From the NCBI RefSeq assembly GCF_014489495.1, contig NZ_CP060780.1, forward strand, positions 1,747,001-1,811,000: 64,000 nt of DNA, read 5' to 3'. A program made the position numbers and the translations under genes. Below are positions 21,201 through 32,780 of this stretch, one piece after another. The notes under the pieces are model-generated. The model worked only from the letters and a program-made list of their open reading frames with translations, was not told where the DNA came from and made no database searches. Position 1 is the stretch's first letter, and the number at the start of each line of letters is the position of its first letter. This DNA is from Sphingomonas daechungensis. Lineage in GTDB: Bacteria > Pseudomonadota > Alphaproteobacteria > Sphingomonadales > Sphingomonadaceae.

Positions 21201-21903
21201 CCTGGAATTTGTAACCTACGCCATAGAGAGTCTCGATGGCATCGAACTCCGGATCCACGGCTCGGAATTTCCGGCGCATGCGCTTGATGTGGCTGTCGAT
21301 GGTGCGGTCGTCGACAAAGACGTCGTCATGATAGGCGATGTCGAGCAGCTGGTTGCGCGTCTTCACGACGCCCGGACGTTGGGCCAGCGCCTCCAGGATG
21401 AGAAACTCGGTGACCGTCAGGGTCACGTCGCGGCCGCCCCACAACACCTTGTGACGGGCTGGATCCATGACGAGGCGACCTCGGTCGAGAAGGACGGGCT
21501 CTGGCTCGTCCGCACTGTCGCTCGCAAGGCCCTTGGCGAGCTCCTGCCGGCGCAGAATGGCGCGGATGCGGGCGATCAGGAGACGCTGGGAAAAGGGCTT
21601 GGCGATATAATCATCGGCACCCATCGCGAGTCCAAGGGCCTCGTCCAGTTCATCGTCCTTCGACGTCAGGAAGATGACTGGAACAGTGCTGAACTCGCGC
21701 AGGCGACGCAGCAGCTCCATCCCGTCCATGTGCGGCATCTTGATGTCGAAGACGCCGAGGTCTGGTTCCTTTTCGGCGAAAGCTTTCAGCGCGGCGGTGG
21801 GGTCGGTGTAGACCCGAGTCACGAAGCCTTCCGCCTGCAGCGCGATCGAGACGGAAGTCAGGATGTTGCGGTCGTCATCGACCAGCGCGATCTCGTGGCT
21901 CAT
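21193..21903 (-). CDS. chvI: ChvI-type response regulator
   Basis: A 236-residue OmpR/PhoB-class regulator from ATG 21903 ([17 protein letters not shown]); an upstream in-frame start at 21939 would add unconserved residues. The receiver Asp is in [13 protein letters not shown], with the switch Thr ([10 protein letters not shown]) and Lys (IAKPFS). The winged-helix DNA-binding domain ends with TLYGVGYKF. It is divergent from pckA across a 250-base region rich in palindromes. In Agrobacterium ChvI affects pckA, so the arrangement suggests direct control (inference). Confidence 0.94.
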   Translation of the reverse strand: MSHEIALVDDDRNILTSVSIALQAEGFVTRVYTDPTAALKAFAEKEPDLGVFDIKMPHMDGMELLRRLREFSTVPVIFLTSKDDELDEALGLAMGADDYIAKPFSQRLLIARIRAILRRQELAKGLASDSADEPEPVLLDRGRLVMDPARHKVLWGGRDVTLTVTEFLILEALAQRPGVVKTRNQLLDIAYHDDVFVDDRTIDSHIKRMRRKFRAVDPEFDAIETLYGVGYKFQDE

Positions 21904-21927
21904 CGGGGCACGGATAGATAGGCGAAT

Positions 21928-21943
21928 CCGCTTAAACAAGCGG
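21928..21943. promoter_or_regulatory. Inverted repeat upstream of chvI
   Basis: CCGCTT-AAAC-AAGCGG is a perfect 6-bp inverted repeat, 25 bases before the chvI ATG. Its position fits an operator or a 5'-leader hairpin for the chvI-chvG-PTS operon. Confidence 0.4.
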
Positions 21944-22001
21944 TCCGCGCACCGTCAGTTTCCGACAGAGCGTTGGGCCTGACTTTTCAATCGCTTACTG
22001 G

Positions 22002-22039
22002 AACCGGTTACATTGTGTCGGGCTGACACAAGACCGGTC
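22002..22039. promoter_or_regulatory. Palindrome cluster upstream of the pckA promoter
   Basis: Three perfect dyads occur in 38 bases: AACCGGTT (22002-22009), TGTGTC-GGGCT-GACACA (22014-22030) and GACCGGTC (22032-22039). They lie just upstream of the pckA -35 element, where activators or repressors normally bind. A second copy of GACCGGTC is at 22109-22116, in the pckA leader. Confidence 0.5.
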
Positions 22040-22046
22040 ATCCGCT

Positions 22047-22075
22047 TTGACGCAGTAAGTTTCTTGGGGTTATAG
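22047..22075 (+). promoter_or_regulatory. Predicted sigma-70-type promoter of pckA
   Basis: TTGACG (22047-22052) and TTATAG (22070-22075) are separated by 17 bases, a good housekeeping promoter. Transcription should start near 22081-22082, leaving a leader of about 70 bases before the GTG start. Confidence 0.6.
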
Positions 22076-22102
22076 GCCGCCAACGCATACGTATGCGGCG
22101 GC
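22076..22102. promoter_or_regulatory. 14-bp palindrome at the pckA transcript start
   Basis: CGCATACGTATGCG (22084-22097) is a perfect 14-bp palindrome, flanked by GCCGC (22076-22080) and GCGGC (22098-22102), which extend the dyad with a 3-base bulge. It sits at or just after the predicted start point, fitting a repressor operator or a 5'-terminal hairpin. Confidence 0.5.
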
Positions 22103-22153
22103 AGGCCAGACCGGTCGTCGCCGCTTAATTTATTGAAACGAAGGGGATTTTAC

Positions 22154-23759
22154 GTGACCGATCGGGTGCCGCAGTTCGGGCTAGACGACCAGGGCATTGA
22201 GACTGGTGCGACGCTCCACTGGAACCTGTTGACCGCGCCCTGGTGGAAGCTGCCGTGCAGCGTGGCGAGGGCCGGCTGACGAAGGACGGCGCACTGCTGG
22301 TCGATACCGGCAAGTTTACCGGCCGGAGCGTGAAGGACAAATTCGTCGTCCGCGACGCAACGACTGAAGACACGATCAACTGGGGCTCCATCAACCAGCC
22401 AATGACGGTTGAGCATTGGGCAAACCTGAAGGCCGACTTCATGGCCGCTCTGAAGGAGCAGGACGAGCTCTACGTCGCGGATCTCTTCGGCGGCAGCCAG
22501 CCGGAATATCGCGTTAACGTCCGTGTGGTTACGCAGATGGCGTGGCACAACCTGTTCATCCGCACCTTGCTGGTACGTCCGAAGGCCGACGAGTTGGCGG
22601 GCTTCACGCCCGAATACACGATCATCAACCTGCCGAGCTTCAAGGCGGATCCGGCACGTCACGGCAGCCGCAGCGATACCGTGATTGCGGTCAACCTGAC
22701 CGAGAAAATGATCCTGATCGGCAACACCGAATATTCGGGCGAAATGAAGAAGGGGGTGTTCGGCCTCCTGAACTTCCTGCTGCCGGCGGAAGGTGTGATG
22801 CCGATGCACTGCTCGGCCAACATCGGCGCCGACGGCAAGAGCGCGATCTTCTTTGGCCTTTCGGGTACCGGCAAGACCACGCTTTCGGCCGACGCGAGCC
22901 GAACTTTGATCGGCGACGACGAGCATGGCTGGTCGGACACCGCAGTCTTCAACTTCGAAGGCGGCTGCTACGCGAAGATGATCAATCTTTCGGCCGAAGG
23001 TGAGCCGGAGATTTACGCGACGACCAAGATGTTCGGCACGATCCTCGAGAACGTGACGATGGACGAGGCAACGCGCGAGCTGGACTTCACGGACGCCAGC
23101 AAGACCGAGAACACCCGCGGCGCCTATCCGATCGAGTTCATCCCGAACACGAGCGAGAAGAATCTCGGCCGCCGCCGTCGACCATCATCTTTTTAACCGC
23201 CGACGCGTTCGGCGTTCTGCCTCCGATTGCGCGGCTGACGCCCGACCAGGCGATGTATCACTTCCTTTCGGGCTACACCGCCAAGGTTGCCGGGACCGAG
23301 ATCGGCGTGACCGAGCCGACCGCGACCTTCAGCACCTGCTTCGGCGCCGCGTTCATGCCGCGCCCGCCGTCTGTCTATGGCAATCTGCTCAAGAAGCGGA
23401 TCGCCGAGGGCGGCGCGGAATGCTGGCTGGTCAACACCGGCTGGACTGGTGGAAAGTATGGCGTTGGCAAGCGGATGCCCATCAAGGAGACTCGTGCGCT
23501 CCTAAACGCAGCTCTCGACGGCAGCCTCAACACTGTCGAGTTCCACAAGGATCCGAATTTCGGATTCGAGGTGCCGGTGTCGGTTCCCGGAGTGGATACG
23601 TCGATCCTCGATCCGCGCAGCACGTGGGTGGACAAGGACGAGTACGACCGCACGGCGTCCAAGCTCGTCGACCTGTTCATTGAGAACTTCGCTCAATTCG
23701 CGGACCAAGTGGACGAGGGCGTTCGACAAGCTGCGCCCAAGGTTCCCGCCGCCGCGTAA
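22154..23759 (+). CDS. pckA: Phosphoenolpyruvate carboxykinase (ATP) (two frameshifts)
   Basis: About 535 residues after repair. It turns oxaloacetate and ATP into phosphoenolpyruvate, the first step of gluconeogenesis. The kinase-specific P-loop [17 protein letters not shown], the metal-binding HGWSD and [10 protein letters not shown], and the [15 protein letters not shown] region are present. The start is GTG 22154. C residues are missing at about 22238-22240 and 23169 ([19 protein letters not shown] restored). It is divergent from chvI and followed by a hairpin that may also end its transcript. Confidence 0.95.
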
Positions 23760-23775
23760 TTGCCCGGTCATTCAA

Positions 23776-23807
23776 GGATCGGGCTCCGAATTTTAAGGAC
23801 CCGATCC
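23776..23807 (+). promoter_or_regulatory. Hairpin covering the ribosome-binding site of the next gene
   Basis: GGATCGGG (23776-23783) pairs perfectly with CCCGATCC (23800-23807), and inside the loop TCC pairs with GGA, giving an 11-bp stem with one bulged C. The AAGGA Shine-Dalgarno (23795-23799) overlaps the inner stem and the ATG is two bases after the stem. The structure could block translation of the 23809 gene, end pckA transcription, or both. There is no T-tract. Confidence 0.6.
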
Positions 23808-23808
23808 A

Positions 23809-24275
23809 ATGACCGAATATTCACCGCGACTCTTCACCGCCGATGCCGAGCTCGAGCATCTTGGCGAGGGCCTGCTCGCCTGCACGCTCGCTCGCGAAGA
23901 ATGGACCCACGAAGCCCATCTCGGCGCCACGACTTACCTTCTAATGAAACGGCCCGACGTCGATCTGGACGCGAAATTGGCCGGCATCATCCGGCGCTTC
24001 AACGAGAGCGTGGGCGGCGTGAACAGCGAGACTGAAGGCTACCACGAGACCATCACGCGCTGCTTCCTGGCGGGAGTGCGCCTGTTTCTGAGCGACGCCG
24101 ATGCAAGCGAACCACTGCACAAGCTGGTTAACCGCCTGCTGCTGTCCGAGATGGGCCGGAGAGACTGGCCGCTGCGCTTTTACAGCAGGGATCGCCTGTT
24201 CTCCGTCGAGGCGCGCCTAAACCATGTCGAGCCCGACCTCGCGGCTATTCCCCGTTCACCTACCGTTATTCGTAG
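23809..24275 (+). CDS. Uncharacterised conserved protein with WTHEAH and GYHET motifs
   Basis: I do not recognise a named family. About 155 residues: an amphipathic, helix-rich cytosolic protein without signal or membrane segment. Two His-containing motifs stand out, AREEWTHEAHLGATTYLL (about residues 28-45) and EGYHETITRCFLAG (about 74-87); the paired His and Glu could bind a metal or cofactor. The open frame runs to 24300, but adding one C at about 24250 gives a plainer ending (IPPFTYRYS, stop 24273-24275). Both ends are given with caution. A strong hairpin overlaps its ribosome-binding site. Confidence 0.6.
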
Positions 24276-24309
24276 TTCTGCGTATGGTGGTGGGATATAA
24301 ATCGGGGAG

Positions 24310-24914
24310 ATGGACTTCATGTTCGGGAGATCGGCTATGCGAGCCCTTCCATTGGCCGCTGCGCTTCTTGTGTCGGCATGTGCAAACGGGCCAACCGTTC
24401 GCACGGATTTCGACCCGTCGGCGAACTTTCAGACCTACCGCACCTACAGCTGGATCGACTCCGGTGTACCGCAGGGAATGAACCCACTGATGTTCGCCCG
24501 GGTAAAGGCGTCGATTGATCAGACGCTTGCTGCACGCGGCTACACTCTTGCCGACAAAGGTGACTTCTCGGTCGCTTTCACGATCGGCGAGCGCGACCGC
24601 ACTGAGGTTTACGACTTCGGGCCGTTCTACTCCGGATGGGGCGGATGGGGTGGCTGGGGCCATCGTGGCTGGGGCGGCTGGGGTTCGGTGGCTGGGGCGG
24701 CTTTGGCTCGCCCTTCAGCGACATCGATGTCGACACCTTCACGGAGCGCAGCGTCGTGATCGACATCTACGATGGCGCAACAAGACGGCCGATCTGGCAC
24801 GGTGTCGGTGCGAACCGCGAGTATCGCGGCAGGGTCGACTACGTTAAGCTCAACCAGGCGGTTGCTGCGGCGCTGGCCAAGTTCCCACCGCAGCCGCCGG
24901 TCGTCGGGAGCTAG
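24310..24914 (+). CDS. DUF4136 lipoprotein (one frameshift)
   Basis: About 201 residues after repair, or 192 if translation starts at ATG 24337. The lipobox is in RALPLAAALLVSACANGP. The DUF4136 core reads FDPSANFQTYRTYSWID and later SVVIDIYDGATRRPIWHGVG. A Gly/Trp-rich linker (GWGGWGGWGHRGWGG) sits in the middle; one G is missing there at about 24680. Members are envelope lipoproteins of unknown function. It converges on the DUF885 gene with a 4-base overlap of stops. Confidence 0.82.
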
Positions 24915-26753
24915 GCCGCGCTTCTCGCCCGAGCGATATAATCGTCCACGTTCTTGGCGAGCACGTCCATCGGGACGTTCCCACCAAGCACGACCGCATC
25001 GTCATACGCCCTGAGATCGTATTTCGAGCCAAGCTCCGCCTTGGCCCGATCACGGAGGCGGTTGATCGTGCTGTGGCCGACCTTGTAGCCGCAGGCTTGG
25101 CCCGGCCAGCTGCAGTAGCGATCGACTTCCGAAGCGACCTCGAGCGGATTTGAGCCATTGCGCTGGACGAAGAAGTCCACGCCCTGCTGGCGGGTCCACT
25201 TCTTCGCGTGCAGGCCGGTGTCGACGACAAGGCGGCAGCAACGGAAGGCGATGGCCTGAAGATAACCGAGCCGGCCCACCGGGAAATCGTCGTACACGCC
25301 GAGTTCGTCCACGAGTTGTTCCGCATAGAGCGCCCAGCCTTCCGAATAGGCGTTGAAGGCTAACAGCGTGCGGATCAGTGGCAGCTTGTTGGCATATTCA
25401 CCCTGCCAGACGTGACCGGGGATTGCCTCATGTGCGGCGAGGTCGGGCAAGCTGTACTTGCTGTGCAAATCGGTGGTGCGAAGGTTGATCCAGAACTTGC
25501 CCGGGATCTTACCGTCGATCGAGCCGGCGCCGCCGTAAGCGCCCGGAGCGCCGGGTTCCTGCTCCGGCGACATGCGCCGGACTTCGAGATGTCCGGGAAC
25601 CAGCGTGTTGAAGGCCCGCGGCAGGACGGTGCGGATCTTGGCGATGCTCTGCGCAATGTAGGCCTTGATCTCCGCGCGGCCCTTGTCGCCTTCGCTGAAC
25701 ATGTAGCGCGGGTCCTTGGCCAGCGCCTGCATGCGTTCTCCGATGGTCCCCTGCGTGTAACCGAGCGACTTGAGGATCGGCTCCATGCGGCCGTGCAACT
25801 CGGCGAGCTGCTCAAGGCCCATCCGGTGAACTTCGTCCGGCGAAAGCGTGGTCGTCGTCGAGGCCTTGAGCGCCCAGCGATAATATTCGTCGCCTGACGG
25901 GCGCGACCACATTCCGGCGACGTCGGTTGCCTGCGTGCGTTCCGCCTTGAGCTCATCGATCTGGCGCTGCAGGGCCGGCACGACCTGCTCGACGGCGATT
26001 TTCCTCGCCCGTGCATCCCAATCGCCGGCGATGCCCTTGTCCTTCGCACGCTTGACCAGAGAATCGACGATCGTGCCGCCTTGCTGTGTTCCGTTCAGCG
26101 AAATATCGAGTTGCGCGAGCGCCTTGTCGATCAGGAATGCGGGCGGGACGAGACCCTTCGCGCGTGCCTCCTTCATCCGCACCAACTCGCCATCCAGCTG
26201 TCCCGGATATTCCGCGAGCCTGCTGAGATAGGCTTCGGCATCGTCGCGGTTCTCAACCGGCTGATCCGTGTCGAGTAGTTGCGGCGTGTCGATGTACGCG
26301 CCCACGTTCTGGATCACGACGTAGGGCGTGTTGCGCCAGCCCCGACAGCGACGTCGCCATACGGCAGCGCGAAGCCTTCGAGCGCGGTCGAGTAGGCGCT
26401 CTTCACGACCTCGACGCTGGTGCGGACAGGGAAGGAGAGGTTGGAGGTGTCTAGCGCCTCGGCTCGCGCGAGATCGGCCTTAAGCGTGGCGACAACGCGA
26501 CCTTGCCCGCCGGGAGAGCGATCGCCCAAGTGATAGCGCATCTTGGCTCGTGCTCCGGTGTCGAGACCGAGTGAGGTCGCGCCTTCCGGACTGGTGTCGA
26601 GAAGGTTGTTGCCGATCGAATCCAGTAATGCGCCAGCTTCTGCGTCGGTGGCGGGCTTACCCAGGCGACAGAGGCATTCGAGAAGAGCGGAAGCGCCGCG
26701 CTGGCGGCAAGCGTGTTGAGCGCCTGGCGGCGGGAAAGCTGAAATTCGGGCAA
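24911..26753 (-). CDS. DUF885 family zinc-peptidase-like exported protein (two frameshifts)
   Basis: About 614 residues after repair, start TTG 26753. The N-terminus has a twin-arginine-like signal (FQLSRRQALNTLAASAALPL). The DUF885 domain carries LAAHEAIPGHVWQ, in which the His and Glu match a zinc-binding site like that of M2/M32-type peptidases, and later EGWALYAEQLVDELG, the second Glu motif. It is probably a periplasmic carboxypeptidase-like enzyme; substrate unknown. Bases are missing at about 26656 and 26340. It is the last gene of an SPFH-NfeD operon. Confidence 0.82.
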
Positions 26754-26767
26754 GGGACGACTCCGAG

Positions 26768-27228
26768 TTACGCGGAAGGGATCAGGCGCTCAGGCTCGAC
26801 GAGAAGGCAATTGCCATCAACCCCGTTATGCGAACGCGCTCGCCTGGGCGACCGGGGCCGCCACGCGCCGACCATTCGCTGTCGCCGACGCGGACCCTGC
26901 CGGAGTGTTCGTCCACATCGGCGATCACCGTCACCACTTTTCCGACCAACCGCGCAGAGCGGTCGTTGAGCAGCGGGTCCGTGCTGTCGACATTCTGGTT
27001 CGCGTAGACTTTCCGCCCAACCATGAAGGCGATGACTGCATATAGGGCGAAGAGCGCCAACTGCGGCGCGGTGCCGAGATCGAACAGCAGTGTGAACGCG
27101 CCGGTCGCAATGGCGGCGGCTCCGATGAAAACAAGGAAGAAGCCCGGTGCGATGATCTCGGCAATCAGCAGGATTACGCCACCGATCAGCCACAGCCAGG
27201 CCGGCTCCATGCTCTCGATGAAGTTCAT
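26768..27228 (-). CDS. NfeD-family membrane protein (3' frameshift)
   Basis: About 153 residues after repair. Membrane segments (WLWLIGGVILLIAEIIAPGF, LVFIGAAAIATGAFTLLF, LALFALYAVIAFMVG) precede an OB-fold domain (ARLVGKVVTVIADVDEHSGRVRVGD). NfeD proteins pair with stomatin/SPFH proteins, and here the ATG overlaps the SPFH stop by four bases. One G is missing at about 26821-26824; the repaired end reads GNCLLVEPERLIPSA. Confidence 0.9.
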
Positions 27229-28229
27229 CCTTCAATCCTGGGAATGCCAGGGACAGACGGCGTTGGAGCGCCGCGCGAAGCGACCGGCTTTGGCTTGGGC
27301 GGGCTGGGTGGCTTCTGGCCGTCGCCGCCCATGACCTCGCGAGCCAATTCGCCAATCCCACCAAGCGTACCAATCAGTTGGGTCGCTTCCACCGGGAAGA
27401 GGATCGTCTTTGCGTTGGGTGAGCGCGCGAACTCGCTGACCGCTTCGACGTATTTCTGCGCAACGAAGTAGTTGATCGCTTGGGCGTTCCCGCCGGCGAT
27501 GGCGTCGGAAACCAGGGTCGTCGCCTTGGCTTCGGCCTCTGCGCCGCGCTCGCGGGCTTCGGCTTCGCGGAAGGCGGCTTCGCGAAGGCCTTCCGCCTGG
27601 AGGATCTTCGCCTGCTTCTCTCCTTCGGCCCGCAGAATCTCCGACTGCCTCATGCCCTCGGATTCCAGGATGGCCGCGCGCTTCTCACGCTCCGCCTTCA
27701 TCTGTCGAGTCATGGCGTCGACAATGTCGCGCGGCGGGCGAATATCCTTCAGTTCGACGCGGGTGATCTTCACTCCCCACGCCTCGGTCGCGTGATCGAC
27801 CACGGCCAGGAGGCGCGCGTTGATCTCGTCACGCTTCGACAATGTCTCGTCGAGATCCATCGAGCCCATGACGGTGCGCAGGTTCGTGGTCGAGAGCGCC
27901 ATGATGGCGGTGTAAAGGTCGCTGACTTCGTAAGCGGCCTTGGCAGCGTCCAGTACCTGGAAGAAGACCACACCGTCGACCGCAACCATGGCGTTGTCCT
28001 TGGTGATGATCTCCTGACCAGGAATATCGAGCACCTGTTCCATCATGTTGATGCGGTGGCCGACCCGATAGAAGAAAGGCGGTACGAAGTTGAAGCCGGG
28101 CTGAGCCACGCGGACGAAGCGCCCGAAATGCTCGATCGTATAGCGATACCCCTGATGGATGATCTTCATCCCGATCATCACGTAGAGGAGCGCCAGAACC
28201 GCGACGGCGACCATGAAACTCGTCAGCAT
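27225..28229 (-). CDS. SPFH/stomatin (QmcA-like) membrane protein
   Basis: A 334-residue intact protein starting at ATG 28229. A single N-terminal membrane segment (FMVAVAVLALLYVMIG) is followed by the SPFH domain (GRFVRVAQPGFNFVPPFF, TKDNAMVAVDGVVFFQ) and a long coiled coil rich in AEGEKQAKILQAEGLREA. The Pro-rich tail is variable. These proteins form membrane microdomain scaffolds and often guard membrane proteases. The frame extends upstream, but that part overlaps the divergent CitE-like gene and is not conserved. Confidence 0.93.
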   Translation of the reverse strand: MLTSFMVAVAVLALLYVMIGMKIIHQGYRYTIEHFGRFVRVAQPGFNFVPPFFYRVGHRINMMEQVLDIPGQEIITKDNAMVAVDGVVFFQVLDAAKAAYEVSDLYTAIMALSTTNLRTVMGSMDLDETLSKRDEINARLLAVVDHATEAWGVKITRVELKDIRPPRDIVDAMTRQMKAEREKRAAILESEGMRQSEILRAEGEKQAKILQAEGLREAAFREAEARERGAEAEAKATTLVSDAIAGGNAQAINYFVAQKYVEAVSEFARSPNAKTILFPVEATQLIGTLGGIGELAREVMGGDGQKPPSPPKPKPVASRGAPTPSVPGIPRIEG

Positions 28230-28296
28230 TGAATTCCCCAAGCGTCTCGTTCGGCCATATTGCTGTGAGGAGAGGCGGAACGAAAGGAAAATCGCT

Positions 28297-29102
28297 GTGA
28301 AGTCGGACCTGTTCGCTGTCCGTTCGATCCTATTCCTGCCGGCATCGAATCCTCGGGCTATCGCGAAGGCGCGCGAGAGCGCAGCGGACCTTGTCGTTCT
28401 CGACCTGGAGGATGCGGTAAAGCCGCCGACAAGGCCGAAGCACGGATTGCAGCCGTCGAGGCGGTCTCGTCCGAATGGCCGATGCCCGTCGCTATCCGCA
28501 TCAATGGCGTCGGGACTGAGTGGCAATCGGACGACATTGAGGCAGTTGCCGGATCGCGAAGCGATTACGCCGTCCTGCCGAGGGCGTCGTCGTTGCAGGA
28601 CGTTCGGCAGGTTGCCGATGCACTAAACAAGCCGCTCCTGGCGATGATCGAGACGGCGGCCGGGGTGTTGGCCGCTCCCGAAATTGCTCGCGCTGCTCAG
28701 GCGCTGATCGCGGGGACCAACGATCTGAGGGCCGACCTTCATCTTCCGCTGGATGCGACCAGGGAGCCAATCTCCACCGCGCTTCAGCTTATCATCCTCG
28801 CCGCCCGAGCTGGCGAAGTTCCGGCTTTCGATGGCGTATTCAACCGGCTTAGCGATGCTGAGGGATTCCTCTCCGAATGCATGCACGGGCGCAGTCTCGG
28901 CTTCGACGGCAAGTCTCTGATCCATCCCGACCAAATCGCTCCTTGCAATGAAGCGTTCGGTCCGAGCCAGGACGAGGTGCAGACCGCACGCCGGTTGGTT
29001 GAGGCGTTCAGTGGTGGGGCCGAGCGCTTCGAGGACCGGATGATCGAGCGAATGCACGTCGAGGCTGCAAGGCGGGCCCTGAAACGCGCGGGCGAAGGCT
29101 AG
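28297..29102 (+). CDS. HpcH/HpaI-family (CitE-like) CoA-ester lyase (one frameshift)
   Basis: About 268 residues after repair, start GTG 28297 (KSDLFAVRSILFLPASNP). The TIM-barrel shows VVLDLEDAVK (metal-binding region), an RINGVG strand with the substrate-contacting Arg, IETAAGVLAAPEIA (metal Glu) and GTNDLRADL (metal Asp). The C-terminus reads GFDGKSLIHPDQI. Members cleave citryl-, malyl- or methylmalyl-CoA type esters; the substrate is not clear. One G is missing at about 28428. It is followed two bases later by a NUDIX gene. Confidence 0.85.
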
Positions 29103-29103
29103 A

Positions 29104-31081
<1,978 letters not shown>

Positions 31082-31084
31082 GTC

Positions 31085-32259
31085 ATGACACCCGCCGCGC
31101 GACTCCAGGCGGCGATCGAGATCCTGGATGAGGTTGTGGCTGCGGCGCGCGACGAGGGCGCCCCGCCGACGTACTCGTGACTCGCTACTTCAAGACCCGG
31201 CGCTATGCCGGGTCGAAGGACAGGCGCGCGGTTCGTGAACTGGTGTTCCGGGCGATCCGTGCGGTCGCGGACCGGCCTGAAAGCGGGCGAGCGGCCGTGC
31301 TGGCGCTTCGCTCCGACGATCCGGCACTCGACGACCTGTTCGGCCAGCCTCGCGGGCCGGAGCCTTTGGTCGAAGGGGAGCTGGCGGCGGGCAGGGGGAT
31401 CGTGCCTGGGCCGCTAGTTCAGGAACTCTCGCCATTGGTGAGCGCGGACGAACTGCCATCGTTGCTCGAGCGTGCTCCGCTCGACCTGCGCGTCAACGTG
31501 GCCCGTATCGATCGCGACGCCATGCTTGCCGAGTTCGAGGGTGCGGAAGCGACCCGGCTCAGTCCGTGGGGAATAAGACTGCCCGCCGAAATAAGGATCG
31601 ACGATCACCCCGCATTCGCCAGGGGCCTGGTCGAGGTTCAGGACGAGGGTAGCCAACTCGTCGCCCTTGCCTGCGCCCCGACGTCGTCCGGTCAGATACT
31701 CGATCTTTGTGCCGGTGCGGGTGGAAAATCGCTGGCTCTAGCGGCTGCGGACCCCTCGGCGAGCATCCTCGCCACCGACAGCAACCGCGCCCGTCTTTCC
31801 AAGCTTGCGCCGCGGGCCGAGAGGGCGGGGACAAGGATTGCGACGCGGCTGCTCAGCCCACCCAATGAGCTTCAGGAGTTGTCGGACTGGCGCGGACATG
31901 CGGACCTGGTGCTTGTCGATGCGCCATGCTCCGGGAGCGGCACCTGGCGTCGTAATCCCGAAGGGCGATGGCGGCTGACGCAAGAGCGACTGGATCGCTT
32001 GGTAGCCCTTCAGAAACACCTCCTGGAAATGGCTGCGGAACTGGTCAGGCCAGGCGGGAGGCTCGTCTATGCCGTGTGCTCCCTGCTGTCCCGCGAAGGG
32101 GCAGGCCAAATTGACCAATTCCTCAGCCAGCGTTCATCATGGAAGGTGGAGGAAACGCCGATCGCCGCCGGGCGTTTGGACGGAGCAGGAAAGCTTCTGA
32201 CTCCGGGTCACGACCGAACGGACGGCTTTTTCGTCGCGCGGCTGGTTCGCCCATGTTAG
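31085..32259 (+). CDS. rsmB: RsmB-family 16S rRNA (cytosine-C5) methyltransferase (one frameshift)
   Basis: About 391 residues after repair, starting at ATG 31085 three bases after guaB. Motifs are LDLCAGAGGKSLALAA (SAM site), LVDAPCSGSGTWRRNPEGRW (motif IV with its Cys) and LVYAVCSLL (motif VI with the catalytic Cys). A base missing at about 31162 cuts off the first 26 residues. The N-terminal NusB-like part of enterobacterial RsmB is shortened here, so the exact target cytosine is inferred. Confidence 0.88.
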
Positions 32260-32284
32260 AACCGCCGTGCCCGAGGAGATAAGA

Positions 32285-32779
32285 ATGCGCCTTTTGTCCA
32301 ATGTCATGATTGCTGCGATTGCAACGGCTTGCGTGTCGACATCCGCGATCGGGCAGAGGCCGGACGACCAGATCTCGCCGCGGTCGATGGAACTGCTCGC
32401 CAAGGGCAATGCGCATCTCGCCGCCGGGCGTTTCGTGGAGGCGGACGAGGCGCTCGAGACGGCGCTTGCGGTCGATCCACGTAACCGGGCGGCTTACAAC
32501 TCGCTCGCTCGGGTGGCTCAGCGAGAGCGCCTGTTCGGCCAGTCGATCCGCTACACGCGCAAGGCACTGCTCTTGGAGCCGAATGACCGCGACGCGATTG
32601 CGATCCAGGGCGAGGCGATGGTCGAGCTTGGTGCTCTGGCGAAAGCCAAGGAGAACCAGGCGAAGCTGCAAAAGCTTTGCCCGACCGGGTGCGCCCAGCT
32701 TGCCGAACTATCCGCGACCATCACGCGCGGGCCGTCGGTCGCCTCTGCAACCGCACCGGAAGTTTCCAAGAAGAACTAG
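32285..32779 (+). CDS. Exported TPR-repeat protein
   Basis: A 164-residue protein from ATG 32285 (MRLLSNVMIAAIATACVSTS), which gives a normal signal peptide cut near SAIGQ. Two to three tetratricopeptide repeats follow (GNAHLAAGRFVEADEALETALAVDPRNRAA ... in pieces, then SIRYTRKALLLEPNDRDA). It is probably a periplasmic scaffold of unknown partner. It converges on ksgA with a one-base gap. Confidence 0.8.
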   Translation: MRLLSNVMIAAIATACVSTSAIGQRPDDQISPRSMELLAKGNAHLAAGRFVEADEALETALAVDPRNRAAYNSLARVAQRERLFGQSIRYTRKALLLEPNDRDAIAIQGEAMVELGALAKAKENQAKLQKLCPTGCAQLAELSATITRGPSVASATAPEVSKKN

Positions 32780-32780
32780 T

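Noticed and set aside
24630..24700. Tandem repeat array
   Set aside because: The GGNTGGGG pattern is the coding sequence of a Gly/Trp-rich linker in the DUF4136 protein, not an independent repeat element.
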